Counted from the first letter of the stretch, positions 41,687 to 50,418 are shown. The stretch: 51,885 nt of DNA from Gammaproteobacteria bacterium (GCA_029861845.1 JAOTYM010000014.1:1-51885); one strand, 5' to 3'. Translations and numbers: made by a program. The notes: generated by a model not told the origin, from the sequence alone.

Positions 41687-42687
41687 CTATTACCGTTAGC
41701 CTGCAGGAACTGTCCGATCTTGCGACCCATGCCTTGGTTGCCGCCAACACCTCTTCCGAGAATGCCCGCATCGTTGCCGCGGCGTTGGTGGCAGCGGATG
41801 CCGAGGGCCTGTCTTCGCATGGTGTTTCGCGCATACCGTTTTATGCGGATCAAGCCCTAAGCGGTAAGGTCGATGGTAAGGCGACCCCGGATTTGCAAGT
41901 GACGGCGCGCGCCTCGATCACGGTTGATGCCAAATGCGGGTTTGCGTTCCCGGCCATAAAAGTGGGACTGGCCCGGGCCATTGATTTGATTGAGGATACC
42001 GGGGTCGTTGCGATTGCGGTCAGCAACTCTCATCACGCAGGCGCCTGCGGTTATCACGTCGAACAGGTAGCGACGCATGGTTACATTGCGCTCGGTTTCA
42101 GCAATACGCCTTCGGCCATGGCACCCTGGGGCGGTTCTAAAGGCACCTTTGGGACCAACCCGATCGCGTTTGCGTGTCCACGGGCAGACAACCTGCCTTT
42201 GGTGATTGACTTGTCGTTGAGCCGCGTGGCACGTGGCAAGGTGATGTTGGCGGAGAAGCAGGGCAAGCCTATACCCAGTGGTTGGGCGCTGGACTCACAG
42301 GGACATTCGACCACAAACGCCACCGCCGCATTGGCCGGGACTATGGTTCCCATGGGGGAAGCCAAGGGTGCCGCGCTTGCGCTTGTGGTCGAGATCCTCA
42401 CGGCTGGTTTGGCAGGTGCGAGCTTTGCCTATGAGGCGAGTTCATTTTTCAGTGCCGAAGGCGCGCCGCCCCGCGTCGGCCAATCGTTTGTGATTATCGA
42501 CCCCTTCGTCTTTGCCGGCGCACGTTTCTCGGCGCGAATCGAAGAGCTATTCGCGGCAATACTTGTGCAACATGGTGCACGTCTCCCTGGTACTCAACGC
42601 CAGTTGCGCCGAGTGAACGCACAGCAAAAAGGTGTTGCCATCCCGGACACGCTTTATCAGGAGCTGGTCAATCGTGCTAAGCGATAG
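41683..42687 (+). CDS. comC: (R)-sulfolactate dehydrogenase (malate/LDH2 family)
   Basis: 334 residues, starting at the ATG that overlaps the slcC stop, with GGAG 8 bases upstream. Malate/L-lactate dehydrogenase family (non-Rossmann NADPH-binding fold): SSHGVSRIPFY near residue 45, the catalytic histidine region SNSHHAGACGYH near 115, GTNPIAFACP, and the GEAKGAALALVVEIL helix. Paired with SlcC it should reduce sulfopyruvate to (R)-sulfolactate with NADPH, which in effect epimerises sulfolactate for SuyAB. It is tail to tail with cuyA with a 5-base gap. Other members act on malate, lactate or ureidoglycolate; context decides here. Confidence 0.85.
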   Translation: MTITVSLQELSDLATHALVAANTSSENARIVAAALVAADAEGLSSHGVSRIPFYADQALSGKVDGKATPDLQVTARASITVDAKCGFAFPAIKVGLARAIDLIEDTGVVAIAVSNSHHAGACGYHVEQVATHGYIALGFSNTPSAMAPWGGSKGTFGTNPIAFACPRADNLPLVIDLSLSRVARGKVMLAEKQGKPIPSGWALDSQGHSTTNATAALAGTMVPMGEAKGAALALVVEILTAGLAGASFAYEASSFFSAEGAPPRVGQSFVIIDPFVFAGARFSARIEELFAAILVQHGARLPGTQRQLRRVNAQQKGVAIPDTLYQELVNRAKR

Positions 42688-42692
42688 CAAAT

Positions 42693-43712
42693 CTACAACG
42701 AGTTGGGAGCAAGTAGACTTTGGTAGCCAAACAAGGCAGGTGTACCGCCGGTGTGCACAAACAGCACGTTCCAATGCGGTTGGATGATGTCATCGCGAGT
42801 CAGCGATATCAGACCGGCCAATGTCTTGCCGGAATACACGGGGTCGAGTAATAAGCCTTCACTACGGGCTGCCAGTAGTATCGCTTCTGTAGTTTGTTCG
42901 TTTACTTGACCATAGCCGGGGGCAAGCACACGATCGCTTACCCACACGTCATCCGGTTTAATGATTCCAGATTTACCAAGGAGCTCTGCCGTCTCGTTAG
43001 CGCGACGCAAGACTCTCTCGGTCTGTTGTTTCTGATCACGCCGCACGCAAATTCCTAGAACGGGAAGCGCACTGCCTAGTAACCTCAGTCCGACCAAGGT
43101 GCCGACGTGGGTGAGAGCACTGCCGGACGGTATTACGATCAAATCGATTTTTGTTCCCGTTTGTGCCGTTTGTTCCAAGATCTCGCGTGCCGCGTCGACG
43201 TAACCCAAGGCACCAATGGGTGGATGCTCTTGGCTCAGATGGATGACATAGGGCCGACCGCCATCGGCGCGGATCCGATAGGCCATTGTTTCTAAGGCCG
43301 CGTCAGCCGCTTTCTCGTTTTCTCCCTCCGCAAAGCTGTGTACTGTGCAACCTAGGATCTGGTGCAACAGAACATTACCGGAACTGTGGTAGTCAGCCCC
43401 CATATTGGGGACCCGATCTTCAAGCTGGATCTCGCAGCGCAGCCCCAATTTTGCTGCCGCCGCCGCCGTCATGCGGAGAAAATTTGATTGCACCGCACCG
43501 GTGATGAGCACGGTATCCGCGTTCTCGGCCATGGCTTGGCCGAGATAGTATTCCAGTTGCCGCGCTTTGTTGCCGCCCATCGCAAGTCCCGTGCAATCGT
43601 CTCTTTTGACAAACAAGCGCGGTCCACCGAGCTGTTGCGTCAAGTTCGGTAACGGCTCCAATGGTGTTGGTGTATGGGTTAATTGAACCCGGGGAAAATC
43701 AACAAGTGCCAT
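42693..43712 (-). CDS. cuyA: L-cysteate sulfo-lyase (D-cysteine desulfhydrase/ACC deaminase family)
   Basis: 339-residue PLP enzyme expected to convert L-cysteate to pyruvate, ammonium and sulfite. LTHTPTPLEPLPNLTQQLGGP and FVKRDDCTGLAMGGNKARQLEY match CuyA of Ruegeria; the PLP lysine is in GGNKARQLE. SGSALTHVGTLVGL binds the cofactor phosphate, and VHTGGTPALFGY is the C-terminal motif. D-cysteine desulfhydrase and ACC deaminase share the fold; the CTGL segment and the sulfonate setting favour CuyA. GGAG precedes the ATG by about 8 bases. The 107-base gap to the next minus-strand gene (DUF4340) holds nothing I can support. It is transcribed against slcC-comC. Confidence 0.8.
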   Translation of the reverse strand: MALVDFPRVQLTHTPTPLEPLPNLTQQLGGPRLFVKRDDCTGLAMGGNKARQLEYYLGQAMAENADTVLITGAVQSNFLRMTAAAAAKLGLRCEIQLEDRVPNMGADYHSSGNVLLHQILGCTVHSFAEGENEKAADAALETMAYRIRADGGRPYVIHLSQEHPPIGALGYVDAAREILEQTAQTGTKIDLIVIPSGSALTHVGTLVGLRLLGSALPVLGICVRRDQKQQTERVLRRANETAELLGKSGIIKPDDVWVSDRVLAPGYGQVNEQTTEAILLAARSEGLLLDPVYSGKTLAGLISLTRDDIIQPHWNVLFVHTGGTPALFGYQSLLAPNSL

Positions 43713-43819
43713 TCTGGAAGCTCCGCCAATAACTGGGTTAGAGTATACAAGCCACGTGACAGCCGCTACCGAGAAGCCCGCGGCGACAAGGCTCCCGCCA
43801 TAATTACGCCGCTAGTCGT

Positions 43820-44938
43820 CTATCCGGTTTTCTTCTTTTTCTTGATTAGATGTGATTTCTTCTTGGCAAGGACGTCGATGCGGTATTTAGGTATCACATA
43901 AACCCAGCCCTTCCAGCGGGCGCTGAGCGTCTCGGCTTCTTTCTGAACGACATTTGGTTCTTTGAGTGTAGATTCTTTGTTCGCATCCTTATCGTCAGAC
44001 TCGCTTTTTTCTTTGCTAGCTTTTTCTTTGTGTACCAGAGAAGCATCAAAGATTGCTCTGAACCGGGCGAGATTGTTATCACCATCCTTTATTGTCTTCA
44101 TAGTGACTAACAGCCCGTCGAAGGTCTTTAACTCGACCGATAGCCCAGCTCGCTTCTTGAGGTCCACCTGTGAATCTGGCTTCACATCCTCCAGGGTGAT
44201 GTTTGTTAACGCATTGGCAATGCTGTTTAAGGCAGACGCCGATTCCACCTCTGCACCTTTCGACAATCCTACGAGTTGATAGTCCTTCGTGTTGGGGCCG
44301 GCCCGGCGAACGATAACTTTACGGCCGTCGGGGTGGGTTACTTTGACTTCACGTACACGTTCAGCATCGAGCGTGAGGATGTCATCATTCAGCCAGTGGT
44401 TGGTTGATTTGTCATCAGGTATGTTACCTTCTACCAGCCACGCCTGCGGATCGTCGGGGAGTCGAACATAATACTGCCTTAAACTCGGTTGTCCCGTTAC
44501 CCAGTGGTTTTCACCCAGAACGAAGTCTGCTAGCACACTACCGTTACCGTTTTTTAGTAAGATTTTTGTCGACTTCGCTCCTTCCTTATCGACATCCTCA
44601 ACCCCGAGCTTGTCATAGAGTTCGGGCTTGCGTGTTTTTGGTTCCACTCGCCGGAGCTGGGCCGTCCCCACAAGCAGCTGATGTACCTTATCTACATCGG
44701 CAGGGTAGTTTGCCTTTTCCTTTACGACCCAACGACCGTCGTGACGGGCAAGGGTCAACGCCTCGTCCTTGCTCACACGGATCACTTCGGCCGTGTCGTT
44801 GATATTTGCCATTAGCTCAGGAAACAGCGGTTCGCCTTGGCGGGGAATCCCTGTCGATTCCCGTTGGCTGAATATCGCGGCCAACACAATAGCCAACGTG
44901 ACAAGGCCGAGAATAACAAGGGTCTGGCTGCTTCTCAT
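43820..44938 (-). CDS. DUF4340-domain membrane-anchored protein
   Basis: 372 residues. An N-terminal helix (TLVILGLVTLAIVLAAIF) anchors a large periplasmic domain. Repeated beta/alpha segments such as LTLARHDGRWVVKEKANYPADVDKVHQLL match the DUF4340 pattern seen downstream of GldG-type genes. A charged stretch rich in Lys, Glu and Ser lies near 300-335, and the extreme C-terminus is lysine-rich (KKKSHLIKKKKKTG). It is the last gene of a four-gene minus-strand operon and begins 3 bases after the GldG-like gene. Function unknown; it is probably a component of the ABC complex encoded with it. Confidence 0.85.
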   Translation of the reverse strand: MRSSQTLVILGLVTLAIVLAAIFSQRESTGIPRQGEPLFPELMANINDTAEVIRVSKDEALTLARHDGRWVVKEKANYPADVDKVHQLLVGTAQLRRVEPKTRKPELYDKLGVEDVDKEGAKSTKILLKNGNGSVLADFVLGENHWVTGQPSLRQYYVRLPDDPQAWLVEGNIPDDKSTNHWLNDDILTLDAERVREVKVTHPDGRKVIVRRAGPNTKDYQLVGLSKGAEVESASALNSIANALTNITLEDVKPDSQVDLKKRAGLSVELKTFDGLLVTMKTIKDGDNNLARFRAIFDASLVHKEKASKEKSESDDKDANKESTLKEPNVVQKEAETLSARWKGWVYVIPKYRIDVLAKKKSHLIKKKKKTG

Positions 44939-44941
44939 GGC

Positions 44942-46897
44942 TCACCCTGACCTTGCATTAGCCGCAGTGTGGGCACCTTTCTTTCTGCGGCGAATCTGAT
45001 AGGAGCCCACTATGACGCCGCCAAAGCCGATGAGCACGGGCATCATGCCGATATTGACGAACTTCATCCAGCCCTCCAGGCTCTCGATGTTCTTTCGCAG
45101 TTCGTGCCTCACATTGCGTAGATCCTTGCGGATGCGGACTTTCTCATCACGAAAACGAGCGATCTCTTCTTGCTGCGCAGCGGTCAAGATAACCGTGTTG
45201 TCGCCTTTCTTGCTGCGTTCCAGCTCGGTCAGTTTTTGTTCGGTTTCCTGTAGTCGTCTGATCAGCTCTTGCTCTTTCTCACGGAAGCGCAGCTCGGCTC
45301 CCCGTCGCAGGGCATTGACGCGGGTAAACGGCCGTGTAAAGCGCCCGCGGCTACGTATACTGATGAGATCGTTGCTGCCAGTCAGGCTATCCAGGGCGTT
45401 CACGACGAAGGCGCCATTCGCCGCCGTCGGAATCTCGAGCCTGTTACCGAGGAACTCTTGGATTTGCACCCAGAACTGATCTTGCAGCAGGTCCGTATCG
45501 GCGACGATGATCACATTGATGTCATCTTTTGCCTTTGCCAAATGCTCAAGCTTTGTGATCGTTTCGTCTTTTTTTTCAGTTTCTGAGCTCTTGTTCGCAC
45601 CTTTTGATTGGCGATCTTCTGTAGCCGGTGGACCGTCGGCGAAAGCACTATTTGCGGGGCCCGTCACCCGGGCCGCCAACAAAAAGCGCTCCCCCTCTGC
45701 CCGATAGTTGCGCAACATGTCCTCCGGGTCGCTCAAGAGGCTTAAGCGCTCGGTGCCGATCTGCATCGCGTTAGGGCTCGATTGGATCAGCGGCGTGATC
45801 TGCACCCCGGCGTCACCCGTCAGCTTGAGCCGCCCAGGTGTCGCCAACGCCAGGCTTCCCAACTTCGCGGTCACGATGTCGTCCTGGTTGAATAGGGCTG
45901 GCGGGAGGTTCATCCAGACGGGGTACTCCATCAGTCGCAGACGCCCGTGACGCTGGAACCGCACATTGGCGGCCCACTGCAAGTCACCCACGACCTTCGC
46001 TGGTACCAGCTCTAATCCCCACACCTGCAAAAGCGTGCTCAGCTCAGAGCTGCGTCCCGATGGTGCCCCGCCCATCGAACCCGGTGCCTGTTGGTCGGCC
46101 TCGGCATGAGGGTCAACGAATACCAGTGTGCGACCGCCGCGAAGCACGAACTGATCGATGGCGTAGAGGGTCTCATCGGTAAGCGCCTTGGGATGGACCA
46201 GCATGAGGACGTCGATGTCTGCCGGGATTGTTTTGATAGTACTGTCTAGCTTCCTTACGTCAAAGAATTGCCGCATTTGCGCCAACACCGCCCACGGTGG
46301 CGATGGCCTGCCCGTCATTGCCGCTTGCGGATTCATGCCATCTAACGGTAACGAGCTGATCAGCCCGATGACCTTTTGCTTGCGATGTGAGACCTGGTAG
46401 ATCAGCCGAGTGAGGTCATATTCAAGAAACTCCTCACGCTCCGCGGACAGATATGGGATCACCTCCTCTTCGTCGGTGGAGCCGGTAGCGACGAGCCCAA
46501 AATAGAACGTAGATTCTTCATCAAGCGGTATGCCGGGCAGACCGTAGCCGACAGCGCGGTCTTCCTTCTCCGAGAACGGCTCTGGATCGACGACGCTGAC
46601 CACCAGCTTGCCATCGGCGGCACGTTGATACTCCTCCAACAATTCCTCGACACGTTTCGTGTAGCTGTTGATACTAGGCAAACGCGACGATAGTGCGCGC
46701 GACAGGAAGAGCCGTAGCGTAACGGGCTCGTCCAGTCCTGAGAGAATGTTTCTCGTACCCGTCGACAGCGTATAGAGTTTGCTATCGGTCAAATCGAGAC
46801 GCACGGAGGTAAAAGCGGCGTTGCCGAAAATGTTGACCGCAAGAAGTAGTATTACCCCCAACACGAGCCCGGTAGTCGTAAGCCATCTAGATTTCAT
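44942..46897 (-). CDS. GldG-like ABC-associated protein
   Basis: 651 residues. N-terminal helix (TTGLVLGVILLLAVNIFGNAAF), then the GldG/ABC_transp_aux region: LDLTDSKLYTLSTGTRNIL, VTLRLFLSR, YGLPGIPL, DVLMLVHPKALTDETLYAIDQFVLRGGRTLVFVDP given here by its Asp-Pro end. A coiled coil lies near 555-615, rich in Glu, Lys and Arg (ELIRRLQETEQKLTELE). A final helix (IGMMPVLIGFGGVIVGSY) ends the protein. It acts with the ABC-2 permease and ATPase upstream. The same set is found in many non-gliding proteobacteria, so gliding is not implied. Confidence 0.88.
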   Translation of the reverse strand: MKSRWLTTTGLVLGVILLLAVNIFGNAAFTSVRLDLTDSKLYTLSTGTRNILSGLDEPVTLRLFLSRALSSRLPSINSYTKRVEELLEEYQRAADGKLVVSVVDPEPFSEKEDRAVGYGLPGIPLDEESTFYFGLVATGSTDEEEVIPYLSAEREEFLEYDLTRLIYQVSHRKQKVIGLISSLPLDGMNPQAAMTGRPSPPWAVLAQMRQFFDVRKLDSTIKTIPADIDVLMLVHPKALTDETLYAIDQFVLRGGRTLVFVDPHAEADQQAPGSMGGAPSGRSSELSTLLQVWGLELVPAKVVGDLQWAANVRFQRHGRLRLMEYPVWMNLPPALFNQDDIVTAKLGSLALATPGRLKLTGDAGVQITPLIQSSPNAMQIGTERLSLLSDPEDMLRNYRAEGERFLLAARVTGPANSAFADGPPATEDRQSKGANKSSETEKKDETITKLEHLAKAKDDINVIIVADTDLLQDQFWVQIQEFLGNRLEIPTAANGAFVVNALDSLTGSNDLISIRSRGRFTRPFTRVNALRRGAELRFREKEQELIRRLQETEQKLTELERSKKGDNTVILTAAQQEEIARFRDEKVRIRKDLRNVRHELRKNIESLEGWMKFVNIGMMPVLIGFGGVIVGSYQIRRRKKGAHTAANARSG

Positions 46898-46909
46898 GTG
46901 TCGCTCTCC

Positions 46910-47644
46910 TCAGTCCGCCTTTTTCATTTCAATCAGGATGGCATTGGCAAACAGCCAGAACGCGATCAACGACGCGAAATAGATTAAGTCACGCAGATCG
47001 ATCACGCCCTTGGTAATCGCATTAAAATGACTCAGAAAGCTAAACGAGCTAATAGTCTCGACGAGAAACCGCGGCGCCCAACTGCTAAAGAAGTCGAGCA
47101 CCAGCGGATAGCCACTCAGAACAAAGATCAAGCAGACGACTGCCGTCACAACAAAGGCGATGACTTGATTCCTGGTCAAACATGAGACACAGGACCCAAT
47201 TGCGAGAAACGCCCCCGCCATCAGAAAGCTGCCGACGTAACCGGCGACGACCACGCCGTTATCCGGCTCGCCAAGATAGTTCGCGGTCAACCAGATCGGG
47301 AATGTCAGTGCCAACGCGATGCCGGTAAACGCCCAGGCAGCCAAGTATTTACCAAGCACCGCCTGTGGCATTGCAATGGGTAGGGTCAGCAGCAACTCGA
47401 TTGTTCCACCGCGGCGTTCTTCGGCCCACAGACGCATGGCAAGGGCTGGGATCAAGAATAGATAAAGCCACGGATGAAAGCTGAAAAACGGTTCCAGATC
47501 AGCCTGTCCGCGGCCGAAAAAGTTACCCAAGTAGAAAGTGAATATGCCACTTAGGAAAAGGAAAATGACGATGAAGACATACGCGATCGGAGTCATGAAA
47601 TAACTTGTCAGCTCACGTTTGAAAACAACCCAGATGTTAGCCAT
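46910..47644 (-). CDS. ABC-2 type permease, GldF-like
   Basis: 244 residues with six predicted helices. The N-terminus IWVVFKRELTSYFMTPIAYVFIVIF (given by its F-KRELxSYF motif) is typical of ABC-2/GldF permeases. RLWAEERRGGTIELLLTLPI is the conserved cytoplasmic loop that contacts the ATPase. The last helix is FASLIAFWLFANAILIEM. It lies between the ATPase and the GldG-like gene with gaps of 11-12 bases, so the four genes form one operon. Confidence 0.9.
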   Translation of the reverse strand: MANIWVVFKRELTSYFMTPIAYVFIVIFLFLSGIFTFYLGNFFGRGQADLEPFFSFHPWLYLFLIPALAMRLWAEERRGGTIELLLTLPIAMPQAVLGKYLAAWAFTGIALALTFPIWLTANYLGEPDNGVVVAGYVGSFLMAGAFLAIGSCVSCLTRNQVIAFVVTAVVCLIFVLSGYPLVLDFFSSWAPRFLVETISSFSFLSHFNAITKGVIDLRDLIYFASLIAFWLFANAILIEMKKAD

Positions 47645-47655
47645 ATCGATACCCC

Positions 47656-48612
47656 TCAGGAAGTGCGTGGCTCGCCGGTGGTGACTGACCGAAAGACCTC
47701 GTCGAGACGACCACGCTCAATACTCAGCTCTTCAACGTTCCAACTGCGTTCGCGCACGGCTTGGCTTATTGTTGTTACGAGTGATTGGCCATCTTTGGGG
47801 TAGACCCGGAAGCGAGCAAGGTCATCGTTTTGTGTGAGGAGTTCGACCGACTTGACGCCAGACAGGGCACGCAGTTCGTCGCGGGTTCCGTTAACGGCGC
47901 CGCCGCGCAGGGCGAGGGTGACAGCATTGTGTACACGCGAACGCGCCTCGAGCTCAGCCGGTGTGCCGTCGCATACGAGCCTACCGTAGGCGATGATGAT
48001 GGCGCGACTGCACACCGCCTCGACTTCTTCCAGGATGTGGGTAGAAAGGACGATGACCTTCTCCTTGGCCATGTTGCGAATGAGCGTGCGTACTTCGTGT
48101 TTCTGATTCGGATCAAGCCCATCCGTGGGTTCATCCAGAATCAATACTTCGGGGTCGTGAAAAATCGCCTGGGCGAGGCCGACGCGACGCTTGAAGCCCT
48201 TCGAGAGTGTGCCAATAGGCTGGTCGAGTACCTGCTCGAGATTCACCTTGGCAATGGTCTCGTCAAGTCGGCGGCGTTTAGCTTCGCCGCGAAACCCGCG
48301 GATTTCAGCGATGAAATTCAAGAAACCGGCAGGCGTCATGTCCGCGTACAGCGGCGCCCCCTCCGGCAGGTAGCCAATGCGCTTCTTCACCGCCACCGGC
48401 GCGAGCGCAAGATCATCGCCCTCGATGATCACCGTACCGGAATCTGGGGTTAGAAAACCGGTAATCATCTTCATGGTTGTGGATTTGCCGGCCCCGTTGG
48501 GACCAAGGAAGCCGAGCACTTCGCCCCGATGCACCGCGAAGGACACATCGTCCACCGCCACTATAGGGCCGAAACGCTTGCACAGATTCTTGATTTCAAT
48601 CATGCCCTGCAT
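47656..48612 (-). CDS. ABC transporter ATPase, GldA-like
   Basis: 318 residues. Walker A is GPNGAGKST, the Q-loop region is GYLPEGAPLYADMT, the signature is LSKGFKRR, Walker B is VLILDEPTDGLDP, and the switch His is in LSTHILEEV. The LSKGF form of the signature and the ~90-residue C-terminal extension (beta-strand pattern after RARSR) are usual for this subfamily. The start is the ATG at 48612, with GGAGG about 8 bases upstream. It heads the operon ATPase-permease-GldG-DUF4340. Confidence 0.93.
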   Translation of the reverse strand: MQGMIEIKNLCKRFGPIVAVDDVSFAVHRGEVLGFLGPNGAGKSTTMKMITGFLTPDSGTVIIEGDDLALAPVAVKKRIGYLPEGAPLYADMTPAGFLNFIAEIRGFRGEAKRRRLDETIAKVNLEQVLDQPIGTLSKGFKRRVGLAQAIFHDPEVLILDEPTDGLDPNQKHEVRTLIRNMAKEKVIVLSTHILEEVEAVCSRAIIIAYGRLVCDGTPAELEARSRVHNAVTLALRGGAVNGTRDELRALSGVKSVELLTQNDDLARFRVYPKDGQSLVTTISQAVRERSWNVEELSIERGRLDEVFRSVTTGEPRTS

Positions 48613-48730
48613 ACTTCTTCCTCCACCGAGTGAGACACCAAAACGCCCGCCAGGTTGCCACTATGCGCATGAGGCTACGCGAATCGGTGGCGCATTGCTA
48701 CTGCAACACTCGTCCGGTGTAACCGTAAGT

Positions 48731-48756
48731 CTTTGAAATCATATATAGTTTCAAGG
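48731..48756. repeat. AT-rich inverted repeat upstream of the GldA-like operon
   Basis: TTGAAA (48733-48738) and TTTCAA (48749-48754) form a dyad around the AT-rich centre TCATATATAG. It overlaps the end of the small ORF at 48751-48831 by a few bases and lies about 120 bases before the ATPase start. It could be an operator or contain a promoter element; I found no spacing that gives a convincing -35/-10 pair. Confidence 0.35.
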
Positions 48757-48831
48757 CAGCGCCGGTGCGTTGCGATACCTCTGGGTGTGAACAGAAACGT
48801 GCAGGTGTCTGCTATCGGTCAGTTCGCTCAT
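48751..48831 (-). CDS. Possible 26-residue peptide with a strong ribosome-binding site
   Basis: ATG at 48831, stop TGA at 48751-48753. AAGGAGGGG lies 6-8 bases before the start, stronger than for most genes here. The peptide begins MSELTDSRHLHVSVHTQRYR and ends NAPALP; it is His/Arg-rich with no hydrophobic stretch. A 40-base imperfect palindrome lies just upstream and an AT-rich dyad just downstream, and the GldA-like operon follows 139 bases later on the same strand. It may be a leader peptide or a small free-standing protein. No family is recognised; the ribosome-binding site is the main support. Confidence 0.4.
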   Translation of the reverse strand: MSELTDSRHLHVSVHTQRYRNAPALP

Positions 48832-48857
48832 GAATTTCCCCTCCTTCTGCGCATGAA

Positions 48858-48897
48858 CAAACTCTGTTTGTCGCGGTGCCCAAACAGGGACAGTTTG
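48858..48897. repeat. Imperfect palindrome upstream of the 26-residue ORF
   Basis: CAAACTCTGTTTG (48858-48870) pairs with CAAACAG (48881-48887) and AGTTTG (48892-48897), leaving a 4-base bulge (GGAC) and a 10-base loop. It could fold as an RNA hairpin in the leader of the small ORF on the minus strand, or serve as a binding site between divergent transcription units. Between 48898 and the MFS start at 49163 I see no other supported element. Confidence 0.4.
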
Positions 48898-49162
48898 CAC
48901 TTTTTTGCGTAGCGAAATATAAGGATTGCCGGTCAATTTTCAAGTCCTGATCGGTAGGCTTGCCGGCGGGTTTGCGACCCCCCGTGAAGCGGGTGGGTCG
49001 GGCTGCGGCGACACGGCGTGGGGCCAAGGCCCACTTCGTTTCGGCGCGTTAGCAAACACAAGTTGTGGCCGAAGCGATGTCATGGCACCATCGCTCCTTT
49101 TCTTAGCGCAACTGCCGCGACCCAGCGCTGCGCGTCATGCCCAACTGAGCGACGTTCCTGTC

Positions 49163-50377
49163 ATGGCCTCCACCTCCGCGCCTCTGGCGCTCGCGTTTTC
49201 CAACGTCGGTCACAGTTTCTCGCACCTGTTTATGCTGCTCTATCCGACGGTCGTGCTGGCCTTGGAGCACGAGTTCGGTATGAGCTACGGCGAGTTACTG
49301 GCGCTACTGACCGTCGGCAACGTCTTGTTTGGTATCGGCGCGCTACCGGCCGGGTGGCTCGGCGATCGTTGGAGCATGCCGGCGATGATGGTCGTTTTTT
49401 TCATCGGTCTCGGGTCGGCATCCGTTCTCACTGGCTTTATGGCGTCACCCTTAGGCATTGCCGTCGGCCTGGCGCTGATCGGCCTGTTTGCTTCTATCTA
49501 TCACCCGGTCGGCATGGCGTGGCTGGTGCGCAATGCCGTCAATCGCGGCAAGGTGTTGGGCATCAACGGTATCTTTGGCAGCCTCGGCGTGGCGAGCGCG
49601 GGTCTAACTGCCGGTGTGCTTACCGATCTCATCAACTGGCGTGCCGCATTCATCATTCCGGGCGTCGTCGCGATTGCCACCGGTCTGGTGCTGCTCGCGT
49701 GTGTGCGCAGCGGCCGCATCGTCGAACGCAAGACAGACGTCAAGCCGAGACCCGAGACCTCGCACCGCGACATGGTACGCGCCTTTGTCGTGCTCTCCGT
49801 TACCATGTTGTGTGCGGGCTTAATCTTCCAGGCGGTCTCGTCGGCGCTCCCCAAGGTGTTTGCTGAGCGGTTACCGGACCTGACGAACGGGCGTGCGCTC
49901 GGCGCCGGCGGCCTGGTGTCGCTCGTCTATTTCCTTGCGGCGGGCGCGCAGTTTCTCGGTGGCCATCTGGCTGACCGCTATTCGGCGCGACCCATCTATA
50001 TACTGGCCTACGTAATACAGGCGCCGCTGTTGTTTCTGGCGGCTGGTCTTTACGGCCTGCCGTTGTTATTTGCCGTGTCAACCGCGGTGTTCCTGAATAC
50101 CACCGCGGTGCCGGTCGAGAATGTGCTGCTGGCGCACTACTCACCGAGCAAATGGCGCGGTACCGCCTTTGGCGCCAAGTTCGTGCTGGCCCTCGGCGTG
50201 GGTGCGCTGGCCGTGCCCATGGTGGCGGTTATCCACGAGGTCACCGGTGACTTCTGGTGGTTATTTGTCGTACTCGGCGGCCTCGCGGCGGCGATTGTGC
50301 TCGCCGCGGTGTTGCTCCCCGCCGATAAGCAAACGGCGCTCGCTGCGGTACAACCGGCACCGGGGTCGCCCGATTAG
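49163..50377 (+). CDS. MFS transporter (Fsr-like)
   Basis: 404 residues from ATG 49163. The frame is open from 48926, but the first ~79 codons give a polar, low-complexity stretch, while MASTSAPLALAFSNVGHSFSHLFMLL begins the first membrane helix. An ATG at 49082 is also possible. About 12 helices are visible. The intracellular loop 2-3 motif is GALPAGWLGDRWSMPAM, and GGHLADRYSARPIYI is its copy between helices 8 and 9. The N-terminal GHSFSHLF.LLYP and later SIYHPVGMAWL resemble fosmidomycin-resistance-type exporters. Substrate unknown. Confidence 0.85.
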   Translation: MASTSAPLALAFSNVGHSFSHLFMLLYPTVVLALEHEFGMSYGELLALLTVGNVLFGIGALPAGWLGDRWSMPAMMVVFFIGLGSASVLTGFMASPLGIAVGLALIGLFASIYHPVGMAWLVRNAVNRGKVLGINGIFGSLGVASAGLTAGVLTDLINWRAAFIIPGVVAIATGLVLLACVRSGRIVERKTDVKPRPETSHRDMVRAFVVLSVTMLCAGLIFQAVSSALPKVFAERLPDLTNGRALGAGGLVSLVYFLAAGAQFLGGHLADRYSARPIYILAYVIQAPLLFLAAGLYGLPLLFAVSTAVFLNTTAVPVENVLLAHYSPSKWRGTAFGAKFVLALGVGALAVPMVAVIHEVTGDFWWLFVVLGGLAAAIVLAAVLLPADKQTALAAVQPAPGSPD

Positions 50378-50418
50378 GCGGGCGGCGGCGTACTTTAACG
50401 GCGGGCAAAGCCGGTCGA

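Noticed and set aside
44942-48612. gld-like operon as evidence of gliding motility
   Set aside because: Only gldA/F/G-type genes and DUF4340 are present. These occur widely in non-gliding proteobacteria, and no other gld or spr gene is seen.
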